Positions 1 to 7,553 of a stretch of DNA of 64,000 nt are shown here, piece after piece. Within the stretch, counting starts at the first letter, position 1. Every line of letters begins with the position of its first letter. The notes beneath the pieces are model-generated. The model worked only from the letters and a program-made list of their open reading frames with translations. It did not search any database and was not told the origin of the DNA. This DNA is from Alphaproteobacteria bacterium (lineage in GTDB: Bacteria; Pseudomonadota; Alphaproteobacteria; Micropepsales; Micropepsaceae), in contig JAFBAL010000054.1 of assembly GCA_019247845.1 (NCBI GenBank), positions 62,001-126,000 of the forward strand. Reading direction: 5' to 3'. The translations under genes and the position numbers were made by a program.

Positions 1-234
1 ATTGTCGGTGAGCGCGAACACGGTGCCGACGTTCTGCGCGCCGCCGTCGATCGTCATCCCGTAGAGCTTTCCCGACGCGCTCTTCAGCAGGCCGCCGGCG
101 GGGAGGTTGCCGTCGATGCAGCCGCTCTGCGGACAAAAGGAATACAGGATATCGAACGAAGCGGCGCGGGCGGACGACAGGCCCCCGACCGCGCAGCATG
201 CGACGGCGGCGGCGGTCAGGAAGAAGCGTCGCAT
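1..234 (-). CDS. GloVer-repeat secreted protein, N-terminal part (cut by window edge)
   Basis: Only the first 78 codons are in the window. The ATG at 234 opens a clear signal peptide: MRRFF, then an alanine-rich hydrophobic stretch ending SSARA-A. It is followed by the start of a first GloVer-type repeat with the hallmark YSFCPQSGCIDG and LYGMTIDGG...GTVFAL. The Cys-x(4)-Cys-x-Asp-Gly pattern matches the repeats of the protein encoded at 917-2281, so the two are paralogues. The start overlaps the end of the methyltransferase gene by 19 nt, which implies one transcript. GloVer repeats probably form a secreted beta-propeller-like fold. The function is unknown. Confidence 0.8.
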   Translation of the reverse strand, partial: MRRFFLTAAAVACCAVGGLSSARAASFDILYSFCPQSGCIDGNLPAGGLLKSASGKLYGMTIDGGAQNVGTVFALTDN

Positions 235-920
235 GGTTTCTCCTCGATGGCTCGGCGCGGCTTGAATTCGACCCTGCGCATGCGTCCGAATACCTGCTTG
301 AACGGCGTCGTCGTGGTCTGCGCGAGGAATTCGATCTCGACCGGAAAGGCGCGGCTGAAATCGTAGAGCGCCACAGCCTCTTCCTGGAAGAACTCGTCGA
401 AGAGGAAGTAATAGTCGTCGGCATGACGCCAGAGCTCGGCGAGCACGAACAGCGTCGAGCCGTAGAGGTCGGCGTCGTAATGCACCAGCAGCGGCGCTGC
501 GCCGCCGATGTCGTTCTCGTTCAGGAAGCCGGGCAGGGCATTCTGGAACCAGCCGGTGACGAAGCGCATGCGTGGGTCGCGCAGATCGGGCGGCTTGCCG
601 CCGGTCGAGAACCGTCCCTGAGGCTGGAACAGCCAGTCCTCGGGCAGGCCTTCGAAGCTGTCGAAGCCGATGAAGCGCGCATCGGCATGGGTGAAGCGCT
701 CGGCAATGCGCTTGAACGAGCGGCCGCCCTTGACCCCGAATTCGAGATAGGTGAGCGGCGCGTCGCCCAGGGTCGCGCGCACGTAGTCGCACAGCGCATC
801 GCGGTCCGGCAGCAGGACCGCCGGCGGCGGGTCGTAGATCGCCGCCAGCGCTTGTTTCAGCCTGCGTCGCGCCAGTGCTTTCGCATGGCGCTCCGAGACA
901 GGCCCGTCCTCCTCGTTCAT
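216..920 (-). CDS. TylF/macrocin-O-methyltransferase-like SAM methyltransferase
   Basis: The product is 234 aa. A Rossmann SAM motif is visible as YLEFGVKGGRSFKRIA (motif I), followed by RFIGFDSFEGLPEDW and LLVHYDADLYGSTLFVL. This order is characteristic of the TylF family (class I methyltransferases, many acting on sugar hydroxyls). I chose the ATG at 920 because its ATGA overlaps the stop of the upstream GloVer gene; the longer open frame above it has no methyltransferase-like sequence. The 3' end overlaps the next GloVer gene by 19 nt. Finding it between two secreted repeat-protein genes is unusual. The substrate cannot be told from sequence; a sugar or small secreted molecule is a guess. 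Confidence 0.75.
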   Translation of the reverse strand: MNEEDGPVSERHAKALARRRLKQALAAIYDPPPAVLLPDRDALCDYVRATLGDAPLTYLEFGVKGGRSFKRIAERFTHADARFIGFDSFEGLPEDWLFQPQGRFSTGGKPPDLRDPRMRFVTGWFQNALPGFLNENDIGGAAPLLVHYDADLYGSTLFVLAELWRHADDYYFLFDEFFQEEAVALYDFSRAFPVEIEFLAQTTTTPFKQVFGRMRRVEFKPRRAIEEKPCDASS

Positions 921-2281
921 GACCCCGTGGGCGAGAACTGGAACACCACGCCCTGGTTGACGTCCGGGTTGCGGCCGCCCTCGAGCAGGCTGCCGAACAG
1001 GCGGCCGTCGGGATGCTCGGCCATCGAGCCGGTCGAGGTGACGCCCTTGATGCAGCCTTTCGCGTTCTTGCACTTGATGTCGTAGAGCACCACGAAGGAC
1101 GCGTTCAGCTCGTAGATCGTGCCGTGGCCGCCTTTGCCGCCGCCATTGGTCGTGCCGAAGATGTTGCCGATCGAGTCGATCATCAGGCCCGAAGGCGCGA
1201 TGCCGTCGGCGCAGGAGTCCTGGGCGCAGAAGGCGTGCATGACCGTGGTATTGCCCGCGGGCGTGACCTTGTAGACGAGGCCGCAGCCGTCCGGGCAGGC
1301 ATCGGCGACGGTGCCGCCCTCGGCGGTCGAGCCGTAGACGTTGCCCGCGGCGTCGCCGATCACGCCGGCCACCGGCGTCTTGCCGTCGGCGCAGTTCTCG
1401 TCGTTGCAGAAGTCGTGCAGCACCGACTCCGCCCAATGGCCGCGCGCCGTCGGCACCAGGCGATAGACCACGCCCGCGCCGTTATGGCCGCCGGCCGCGG
1501 TCGTGCCGATGACGTTGCCGTGGCTGTCGACGAAGACGTTCTCGTTCGGCGTCTGGCCGTCGGTGCAGTCCTTGCCGATCGCGCAGAAGAAATAGAGCAC
1601 GCGGTGCGTCCAATGGCTCTGGTCGGAGTTCGGGGTCAGCGAGAAGACCACGCCGACATGCCTGCGGCCGCCCAGCGTGGTGACGCCGAACAGCGGCGAC
1701 ACGCCGTCATAGGCGGCGCCCGTCGCCGCGCCCTTGTAGGTCAGCCCGCCGACCGGCTGTGCGCCGTCCTCGCAGCCGCTGAACTGTTCGCAGAAGCTGT
1801 GGATCACGCGCTGGGTGTAGCGGGTGTGGCCCGCATTGGGGACCAGCATGAACACCGTGCCGTTGCCGGCGGTGCCGCCGTTCTGCGTCGTGCCGTAGAT
1901 CTGCCCCGCCTCGTCCATGATCAGCTTGTTGCGGACCGGGTTGCTGCCGTCGGTGCAGTTCACGACGTTGCAGAAATTGTAGAGCGTCCTGAAGCGGTAG
2001 ACGCCGGTGTCGCTGTTGTTGGCGAGCTCGTACACCGTGCCGCCGCCATGCGCGCCGCCGGTCTCGGCCGTGCCGTAGATGTTGTGCGCTTCGTCCATGA
2101 ACAGCGAGCCGGTCGGCGCCTTGCCGTCGATGCAGCCCGTCAGGCTGCAGAACGAGTGCAGCACCTTCATGTTCTTGCCTGCCGAAGCGGGCGAGGCCGC
2201 GGTCAGAAGCAGGGCGCCGGCGGCGAGCGCCAGGGCGAACGGGGTCTTAAGGCGGCGAAGCAGTTCCATGATCCTCTCCAT
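917..2281 (-). CDS. Secreted GloVer-repeat protein with paired cysteines
   Basis: The product is 454 aa. The N-terminus is a signal peptide (hydrophobic LALAAGALLLTAASPASA, cleavage near ASA-GK). The rest is about seven tandem repeats of roughly 55-60 aa. Each has an aromatic-F-C-x(4-6)-C-x-D-G opening (for example HSFCSLTGCIDG, YNFCNVVNCTDG, HDFCNDENCADG), then N-x-YGTxxxGG...GTVY/F. This is the GloVer repeat (choice-of-anchor tandem repeat) family, here with a cysteine pair in each blade that could form a disulfide in the periplasm or outside. A second ATG 12 nt downstream (MELLRR) is an equally good start. It is the first gene of the three-gene minus-strand unit. Role unknown. Confidence 0.85.
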   Translation of the reverse strand: MERIMELLRRLKTPFALALAAGALLLTAASPASAGKNMKVLHSFCSLTGCIDGKAPTGSLFMDEAHNIYGTAETGGAHGGGTVYELANNSDTGVYRFRTLYNFCNVVNCTDGSNPVRNKLIMDEAGQIYGTTQNGGTAGNGTVFMLVPNAGHTRYTQRVIHSFCEQFSGCEDGAQPVGGLTYKGAATGAAYDGVSPLFGVTTLGGRRHVGVVFSLTPNSDQSHWTHRVLYFFCAIGKDCTDGQTPNENVFVDSHGNVIGTTAAGGHNGAGVVYRLVPTARGHWAESVLHDFCNDENCADGKTPVAGVIGDAAGNVYGSTAEGGTVADACPDGCGLVYKVTPAGNTTVMHAFCAQDSCADGIAPSGLMIDSIGNIFGTTNGGGKGGHGTIYELNASFVVLYDIKCKNAKGCIKGVTSTGSMAEHPDGRLFGSLLEGGRNPDVNQGVVFQFSPTGS

Positions 2282-2762
2282 GACGCGGCTACATTACGGT
2301 TTGCGGTCTGCCGGGGCAGCGCGCGTTCGACCGTGCGGCGCGGACAGGGGTACAAGCTAACATACTGTTCCCCAAGCCCAAAACCGCGCTTTTCGCGGGA
2401 AAGTCCATTTGTCGCGGACGCCCGATGCCCTTCAAGCCGGTCCTTCATCGGCGGAAATCGCGACACTTTCATGAAGCCGGCGAAAAGGTCGCGGGAAGGC
2501 TGCGGAAAGGATCGCAAGTACGCCTGAGGCTCGCGCGTGGCCGGGCGCGGCTGGGCCTTGGCCCGCCGAACGCCGTTCATATAATCTGTACACGGATTGA
2601 CGCGATTCTCCGTCGTCTTCGTGACCTCTTGGTTACGCAAAGATAAGGCGCGTTCAGCAACGGAACGCGCGCGCGCGACGTTTATCCAGAGCCTGACGGC
2701 GCGGGGCGGATAACACGCACGCAATCACGCGTACATGAAACATTTGTTGGAGGAGTATCACG
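2282..2762. other. 481-nt divergent intergenic region
   Basis: This separates the GloVer operon (minus) from the outer-membrane barrel gene (plus). I see no convincing gene in it. It holds a candidate sigma-70 promoter for the barrel gene (2558-2585) and a short GC hairpin, CCGCG-loop-CGCGG, at 2384-2398 that would be followed by TTTT when read on the minus strand. Confidence 0.5.
2558..2585 (+). promoter_or_regulatory. Candidate sigma-70 promoter for the barrel protein gene
   Basis: A perfect TATAAT hexamer lies at 2580-2585 with TTGGCC at 2558-2563, spacing 16. A perfect -10 is uncommon in such GC-rich DNA. It lies about 180 nt upstream of the ATG at 2763, so the leader would be long. Confidence 0.35.
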
Positions 2763-3740
2763 ATGCGGTGGAAAACATCTCTCGCAGCGACGGGTCTGCT
2801 TGCCCTCGCTGCGCCGCAAGCCCAAGCCTTGGACGACACGCCCGATGCGACCCGCATCATCTCCGACCCGCTTTACCTCCCGTCGCAGGGGCAGTTGTAC
2901 GGCTCGACCGCCTATCGCTGGGGTTCGAGCAAGGCCGACGACTTCGACGCCACCGGCGCGCCGGACGGCTACACGCAATCGACCGGCAACGCGCTCGACC
3001 AGCAGCTTCAATACGGCCTCAGCGACGATCTCGCGCTACGTCTCGACTGGGGTTACGGCTGGCGCAGCACCAGCCGTCACACGCCCACGGATACTCTGGT
3101 GCGCTCGGCTTCGGGCTGGACCGATCCCACCTTCGGCGTCACGTGGCGCGCGATCGACCAGGCGGCCGGCGGCCCGCTCACCCTCGACCTGCGCGCGGAC
3201 TACGCGCCCGACGCCTTCCCCGCGAAGAACGCGACGATCGACGACGAGGGCACCATCGCGCGCGGCGGACAGTCGCTCGATCTCGGCGCCACCATCGGCC
3301 ACGAGACGCGCGACTACACGATCGCGGCCACCTTCGACGCCAACTGGCTCGGCACGCGCAAGGTCGAGCTGCAGAACAACGGCGGCTTCACCGATGCCGA
3401 CTCGCAGTGGAACTACCGCATCGGCCTCGACAGCCAGTGGCGCTTCGGCGAGGTGACCTCGCTGAACCTGGGCGCCGGCCACACCTTCACCAACAATTCG
3501 ACGGTGTTCAATTCCGCGACCGGCCTCACCCATATCTCGACCGGCGGCGACTTCACCGATCTGAGCGCGGCGCTGAACTACCACTTCGTGCCGAACACTA
3601 TCGTGGGCTCGCTCGGCTATCAGCACAATTTCTACGACGACGCGCGCTCGGTCTTCCCGACCTCGCCCGCCAGCGACACCTCGACCCGCAACAAGGACGA
3701 GGACGTCGTGGGCGTCACCATGCGGTATGTCTTGAACTGA
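2763..3740 (+). CDS. Predicted outer-membrane beta-barrel protein (secreted, hypothetical)
   Basis: The product is 325 aa. The start is supported by a strong GGAGGAG Shine-Dalgarno about 10 nt upstream. The signal peptide is MRWKTSLAATGLLALAAPQAQA. The mature part alternates hydrophobic and polar residues in many short amphipathic strands (LALRLDWGYGWRS, LTLDLRADYAPDAF, YTIAATFDANWLG, TSLNLGAGHTFTNN). It ends VVGVTMRYVLN, fitting the C-terminal strand of outer-membrane barrels, although the last residue is Asn rather than Phe. I do not recognise a named family; it resembles transporter-like or porin-like proteins of unknown function. An intrinsic terminator follows, so it is probably monocistronic. 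Confidence 0.7.
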   Translation: MRWKTSLAATGLLALAAPQAQALDDTPDATRIISDPLYLPSQGQLYGSTAYRWGSSKADDFDATGAPDGYTQSTGNALDQQLQYGLSDDLALRLDWGYGWRSTSRHTPTDTLVRSASGWTDPTFGVTWRAIDQAAGGPLTLDLRADYAPDAFPAKNATIDDEGTIARGGQSLDLGATIGHETRDYTIAATFDANWLGTRKVELQNNGGFTDADSQWNYRIGLDSQWRFGEVTSLNLGAGHTFTNNSTVFNSATGLTHISTGGDFTDLSAALNYHFVPNTIVGSLGYQHNFYDDARSVFPTSPASDTSTRNKDEDVVGVTMRYVLN

Positions 3741-3776
3741 CGACGGCCTGCGCCGCCCGATTTGACATTTCCTGCC

Positions 3777-3822
3777 GAACCGGGGTTCGTTGCGGATTGC
3801 AACTGAGCCCCGGTTCCTTTTT
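3777..3822 (+). terminator. Intrinsic terminator after the barrel protein gene
   Basis: A perfect 9-bp inverted repeat GAACCGGGG (3777-3785) / CCCCGGTTC (3808-3816) encloses a 22-nt loop and is followed by CTTTTT. It lies 37 nt after the stop at 3740. Oddly, its T-run overlaps the best start codon of the next gene. Confidence 0.75.
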
Positions 3823-4942
3823 GTCCCGATACGACTGGATCATCGTCGGCGCAGGCTATACCGGCGCGGTGCTGGCCGAGCGCATCGCATCGCAGCTGGA
3901 CCGCAAGGTGCTCATCGTGGACCGGCGCGACCACATCGCGGGCAATGCCCACGACCGTCCCGGCGCGCACGGCATCCTGGTCCACAAATACGGCCCGCAC
4001 ATCTTCCACACCAACAGCGACAAGGTCTGGACCTATCTCTCGCAGTTCACCGGCTGGCGCCCATACGAGCATCGCGTGCTGGGATCGATTGACGGCAGGC
4101 TGGTGCCGATCCCCTTCAACCTGGATTCGCTCGAGGCGCTGTTCGCGCCGGCGGAAGCCGCGTCGCTCGCCGGGCTGCTGGTCGACACCTATGGCCTCGA
4201 GAAGAACGTGCCGATCCTGAAGATGCGCGAGAGCGGCGGCCGGCTCAAGGACCTCGCGGATTTCATCTATGCCAAGGTGTTCGAGAACTACACCTTGAAA
4301 CAATGGTCGCTGCGCCCCGAGGAGCTCGACGCGAGCGTCAGCGCGCGCGTGCCGGTGCGCATCAGCCGCGACGGGCGCTATTTCCAGGACGTCCATCAGG
4401 CGATGCCCGACGCGGGATATACGAAGATGTTCGAGCGCATCCTCGACCATCCCAATATCGCGATCGCGACCGGCACCGACTACAAGAGCGTGGCGGGGCA
4501 GGCGGACAGGATCGTCTTCACCGGCCCCATCGACGAGTTCTTCGACTACCAGTTCGGGCCGCTGCCCTATCGCAGCCTGCGCTTCGAAGTCTTCGAGAAG
4601 GACGTCGCTGAGGCGCAGCCGGTCGGCACGGTCAACTATCCCAATGACCACGCCTATACCCGCATCACCGAGTTCAAGCATCTGACGGGCCAGCAGGCGC
4701 CGGGCACGGTGCTGGTCGAGGAATATCCGCAAGCCCACGCGCCGGGCGCGAACGAGCCTTACTATCCGATCCCCACACCCGGCACCGCCGAGCTGCTCAA
4801 GCCCTATCAGGCGGCGGCGCGTTCGCTGGAAGGCAAGGTATGGTTTGCGGGGCGGCTCGGCGACTACGCCTATTACAACATGGATCAGGCCTGCGCCCGT
4901 GCGCTCGCTCTGTTCGAGAAACAGATCGCGCATGCCCGCTAG
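3821..4942 (+). CDS. glf: UDP-galactopyranose mutase
   Basis: The product is 373 aa, normal for the family. The enzyme is an FAD-dependent mutase converting UDP-galactopyranose to UDP-galactofuranose for cell-surface glycans. Visible features are the N-terminal FAD motif IIVGAGYTGAVLAER (GxGxxG at residues 10-15), the family signature KYGPHIFHTN, the PYRSLRFE segment, and the C-terminal GRLGDYAYYNMDQ that closes the flavin site. No ATG precedes the FAD motif. The start is taken as TTG 3821; an alternative is TTG 3797. Both lie inside or beside the preceding terminator hairpin, which leaves no clear ribosome-binding site. The next gene overlaps by 11 nt. Confidence 0.9.
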   Translation: MSRYDWIIVGAGYTGAVLAERIASQLDRKVLIVDRRDHIAGNAHDRPGAHGILVHKYGPHIFHTNSDKVWTYLSQFTGWRPYEHRVLGSIDGRLVPIPFNLDSLEALFAPAEAASLAGLLVDTYGLEKNVPILKMRESGGRLKDLADFIYAKVFENYTLKQWSLRPEELDASVSARVPVRISRDGRYFQDVHQAMPDAGYTKMFERILDHPNIAIATGTDYKSVAGQADRIVFTGPIDEFFDYQFGPLPYRSLRFEVFEKDVAEAQPVGTVNYPNDHAYTRITEFKHLTGQQAPGTVLVEEYPQAHAPGANEPYYPIPTPGTAELLKPYQAAARSLEGKVWFAGRLGDYAYYNMDQACARALALFEKQIAHAR

Positions 4943-5732
4943 CCGTCTTCTCGTGGTGCGCGCCGGCGACCGCTCGCTGCATCCGGCCTGGCTGGACGGG
5001 CCGCGCGACTGGGATCTGCACATCTCGTATTTCGGCGACCGCGCGCAACCCTTCGTGCTGGGCAAGGGCGTGAGCCTGTCGCGCGAGAAGGGCCCGAAAT
5101 GGCTGGGCTTGAAGGAATGCCTGGGCAAGCATCCCGAATTCCTCGAGCGCTACGGCCATATCGGCTTCCCCGACGACGACCTCGCCTGCAACGCGGCGAC
5201 CTGGAACACCGCGTTCCAGGTGCTGGCCGAGATTGGCGCCGATCTCGGCCAGCCGGCGCTCGATCCGCGCTCGTTCTTCTCCTACGACATCACGCTCAAG
5301 CGCCGCGGCCTGAAATATCGCGAGACCGATTTCGTCGAGCTGATGTGCCCGATTTTCCGCGTCGCGTTCCTCAGCGAGGTGCTGCCGACCTGGACGCTCA
5401 ACAAGTCGAGCTGGGGCCTCGACATGGTGTGGCGCGAGCTGGCGCGGCGCGCGGGGCGCAAGCTCGCCATCATCGACGCTGCCGCGGTGCTGCATACCCG
5501 CGCCATCGGCAAGGGCACGCAGTACAGCGCCGCGAACATGCAAGGCGCGACGCCGGACGAGGAATACCGCGCGCTGCTTGGCGCCTATGGCATCACCGAT
5601 ACCTCGCGGCATTCGCTGCGCGGCGAGACGCTCGACGGAAGGACGGTGACGCGCGGCCTGAACCGGCATTTGAGATTGGCGGGCTTGCGCCGCAACTGGC
5701 GCGCCTGGCGCGGCACGGCTCAGATCGAATAG
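4932..5732 (+). CDS. DUF707-like protein, glycan-associated
   Basis: The product is 266 aa. The ATG at 4932 overlaps the glf stop by 11 nt, so the two are translationally linked. The sequence has LLVVRAGDRSLHPAWL, a WDLHISYFG segment, a GFPDDDLACN acidic motif and FVELMCPIF...WGLDMVW. This layout fits the DUF707 family, which has a GT-A-like core with a DDD metal motif. With glf next to it, a role in building or decorating a galactofuranose-containing surface polymer is likely but inferred. The end overlaps the convergent sulfotransferase gene by 13 nt. Confidence 0.6.
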   Translation: MPASRLLVVRAGDRSLHPAWLDGPRDWDLHISYFGDRAQPFVLGKGVSLSREKGPKWLGLKECLGKHPEFLERYGHIGFPDDDLACNAATWNTAFQVLAEIGADLGQPALDPRSFFSYDITLKRRGLKYRETDFVELMCPIFRVAFLSEVLPTWTLNKSSWGLDMVWRELARRAGRKLAIIDAAAVLHTRAIGKGTQYSAANMQGATPDEEYRALLGAYGITDTSRHSLRGETLDGRTVTRGLNRHLRLAGLRRNWRAWRGTAQIE

Positions 5733-6433
5733 CCGTAGCGCTTGAAGTCTTCGGCATAGATCTCGGCGATCAGCGCGCGCGCTTGCGTGCCGATCTCCTT
5801 CACCCGACCGGATGCGCCCGTGCGATGCTCGCGCGCGTCGGCGATCCAGCCCGCGTCGCGGCCGATGCGCGCGAGCACGGTCTCGAAATCGGTGCGGAAG
5901 TTCTCGAACCTGCCGACGAAATCGTATGGGATGACGTCCGGCCGGAGCAGGTCGACCTGCCGCGCCCAATGGATGTCGAAGCCCGGGCCGCGCCGGGCCA
6001 GCACCGTCAGGAATTCCTCGAAGCCCGGCGTTTGCGAGAAGCCGAGTTCTGCGAGCCGCATGTCGCGCTCGAAGTCATCGCCGGCAAGCTTCTCGATGTA
6101 GGCGGCCAGGATGCGCGAATAAGGGTCGCGCACGAAACAGAAGCGCAAAACGTCCTTTGCATGCAGCGCTTCCAGGAACTCCCGCGGCGCGGACAGCGGC
6201 GCCAGCAGCGGCGAGCGCGAGCGCGCATGCTTGTTCGCGGGCGTATAGTCCCTGTCGTCCAGCTCGATCCGCTGCAGGGTGAGCTTGATCGTCGAGCAGG
6301 CGGCCTTTGGTACCTCGACATAGACGAAGCGGTGCCTGCGCGACCAGTTGACCAGGTACTGCGCCTCGTCCAGCGATGGGCCGAACAGCCGTCCGACCGC
6401 GCGCGCCGATGGCGAGATGAGGAGCCGCGCCAT
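5720..6433 (-). CDS. Sulfotransferase family 2 (carbohydrate sulfotransferase-like)
   Basis: The product is 237 aa. The PAPS-binding signatures are clear: a 5'-phosphosulfate loop VPKAACSTIK at residues 41-50, and a 3'-phosphate motif RFCFVRDPYSRILAAY at 97-112. The order and spacing fit the Sulfotransfer_2 family, which sulfates carbohydrates using PAPS. It lies convergent to glf and the DUF707 gene, so sulfation of a surface polysaccharide or glycolipid is a reasonable inference. It follows the DUF4337 gene by 3 nt on the same strand. Confidence 0.8.
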   Translation of the reverse strand: MARLLISPSARAVGRLFGPSLDEAQYLVNWSRRHRFVYVEVPKAACSTIKLTLQRIELDDRDYTPANKHARSRSPLLAPLSAPREFLEALHAKDVLRFCFVRDPYSRILAAYIEKLAGDDFERDMRLAELGFSQTPGFEEFLTVLARRGPGFDIHWARQVDLLRPDVIPYDFVGRFENFRTDFETVLARIGRDAGWIADAREHRTGASGRVKEIGTQARALIAEIYAEDFKRYGYSI

Positions 6434-6436
6434 GCC

Positions 6437-7000
6437 TTACGCGAAGGCGAGCGCGCCCAGCGCCACGCCTACCACGCCGAGGCCGAGCGCCGCCGCCCAG
6501 AAGCTGCGCCGCTTGGTGATGATGGCCACCGTCGACAGCGCGATGCCGATCTCGACAAGGGTTGCAGCTCCCGTCAGCCAGTGATGGCGCCGCTCATGCG
6601 CGCCGCTCTCGGCGACCAGCCTGGCGCTTTCGTTCTCTTTCTCCTGGGCGCGCTCGCGGATGGGGTCCTGCTTCTCGCCCTGGGATTTGGATTCCTCGGC
6701 GAATTCGGCGGCGTGCGGCCCGCCTTCCTTGGCCGCGATGCCGTAGAGGTGCTTCTTGAGGCTGTCGGCCTGATACTCGTTCCAGGCGTCGGTGGCTTTG
6801 TCCTGTGCCAGCACGGCCTCGCTGGACGCGGTGATGGCGAGCCCGCCCTCGACCGTCTCCAGGCTGGTTGCGGCCGCCGCCAGCACCGCCAGGACCGCCA
6901 CCGTGATCGCCACCCGCGAGACGAACGGGTCCTCTTCGTGGGCCGCATGGTGGGCGTGCTCGGTATGCTCGTGGGCTTCCAAGGCGGGATTGTGCGACAT
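6437..7000 (-). CDS. DUF4337 membrane protein
   Basis: The product is 187 aa starting MSHNPALEAHEHTEHAHHAAHEED, a His-rich N-terminus that could bind metal. A transmembrane segment follows (VAITVAVLAVLAAAATSL). The middle is charged and probably helical (AQDKATDAWNEYQADSLKKHLYG to RERAQEKENESARL). Two more membrane helices lie near the C-terminus. This arrangement is that of DUF4337 proteins, whose function is unknown. I chose the internal ATG at 7000 over upstream starts because the extra N-terminal sequence looks non-coding. It is the first gene of a two-gene unit with the sulfotransferase. Confidence 0.7.
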   Translation of the reverse strand: MSHNPALEAHEHTEHAHHAAHEEDPFVSRVAITVAVLAVLAAAATSLETVEGGLAITASSEAVLAQDKATDAWNEYQADSLKKHLYGIAAKEGGPHAAEFAEESKSQGEKQDPIRERAQEKENESARLVAESGAHERRHHWLTGAATLVEIGIALSTVAIITKRRSFWAAALGLGVVGVALGALAFA

Positions 7001-7061
7001 GGTGGGGCTCGTGATGGGGGCGGTTGGCGCGTCGGTTGGGCCGGGCTGTAGCAGGTTCTGC

Positions 7062-7075
7062 GTGATTCGGGTCAC
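7062..7075. promoter_or_regulatory. CRP/FNR-type operator candidate
   Basis: GTGA-N6-TCAC palindrome flanked as CGTGATTCGGGTCACA, in the divergent region between the DUF4337 gene and ihfB. It matches the CRP-type half-site pattern. A single match of this length can occur by chance. Confidence 0.25.
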
Positions 7076-7143
7076 ATTTGAAGAAAATCCTTCGGTTTCA
7101 GTGACTTCCCTTTGACTGACCGTTGACGGAGATGCGGGCCTCT

Positions 7144-7160
7144 GACAGGTTAACCCTGTC
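7144..7160. promoter_or_regulatory. Inverted repeat upstream of ihfB
   Basis: Perfect arms GACAGG (7144-7149) and CCTGTC (7155-7160) around TTAAC, 59 nt upstream of the ihfB start. There is no T-run, so an operator or leader hairpin is more likely than a terminator. Known autoregulation of IHF genes makes an operator plausible. Confidence 0.25.
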
Positions 7161-7218
7161 GGAGTCGCGTTGGGATGCGTATTTCGATGGGAGGGCCGTC
7201 CCGGTTCGGGGGCAGGGG

Positions 7219-7512
7219 ATGATCAAATCGGAACTGGTTGCGCGCCTGACGGAGCGCTATCCGCACTTGTATCACCGCGACGTCGAGCGGATCGTGTCGA
7301 CCGTGCTCGACAAGATCACCGATGCGCTCGCGGCCGGACACCGCGTCGAGCTGCGTGGTTTCGGCGCGTTTTCCGTGAAGACCAGGCCGTCGCGCCTCGG
7401 CCGCAACCCGCGCACCGGCGAGCCGGTGGCCGTGGACGAGAAGCGCGCGCCGTTCTTCCGCACGGGCAAGGAGCTGCGCGAGCGGCTCAACGTCAACGGC
7501 TCCGGCGAATAG
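7219..7512 (+). CDS. ihfB: Integration host factor subunit beta
   Basis: The product is 97 aa, the usual length for IHF-beta. It bends DNA as a heterodimer with IHF-alpha. The ATG at 7219 gives [26 protein letters not shown], matching IHF-beta; a longer in-frame open region upstream (to 7123) has no homologous sequence. Conserved features are [14 protein letters not shown] and the DNA-intercalating arm region [10 protein letters not shown], followed by [17 protein letters not shown]. It opens the ihfB-pyrF-trp-accD-folC order common in alphaproteobacteria. The usual upstream rpsA is absent here. Confidence 0.92.
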   Translation: MIKSELVARLTERYPHLYHRDVERIVSTVLDKITDALAAGHRVELRGFGAFSVKTRPSRLGRNPRTGEPVAVDEKRAPFFRTGKELRERLNVNGSGE

Positions 7513-7553
7513 CGCTTGTCGCGCGCCTTTGCGCGGCTTAAGACGGCGCCTCG

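Noticed and set aside
2735-3820. A long in-frame extension of glf through the barrel gene
   Set aside because: This frame overlaps the barrel protein gene, which has a signal peptide and strong ribosome-binding site, and contains the terminator; it is not coding.
7123-7218. N-terminal extension of ihfB
   Set aside because: The extra 32 residues do not resemble IHF-beta and span the GACAGG-TTAAC-CCTGTC inverted repeat; the ATG at 7219 gives the canonical N-terminus.
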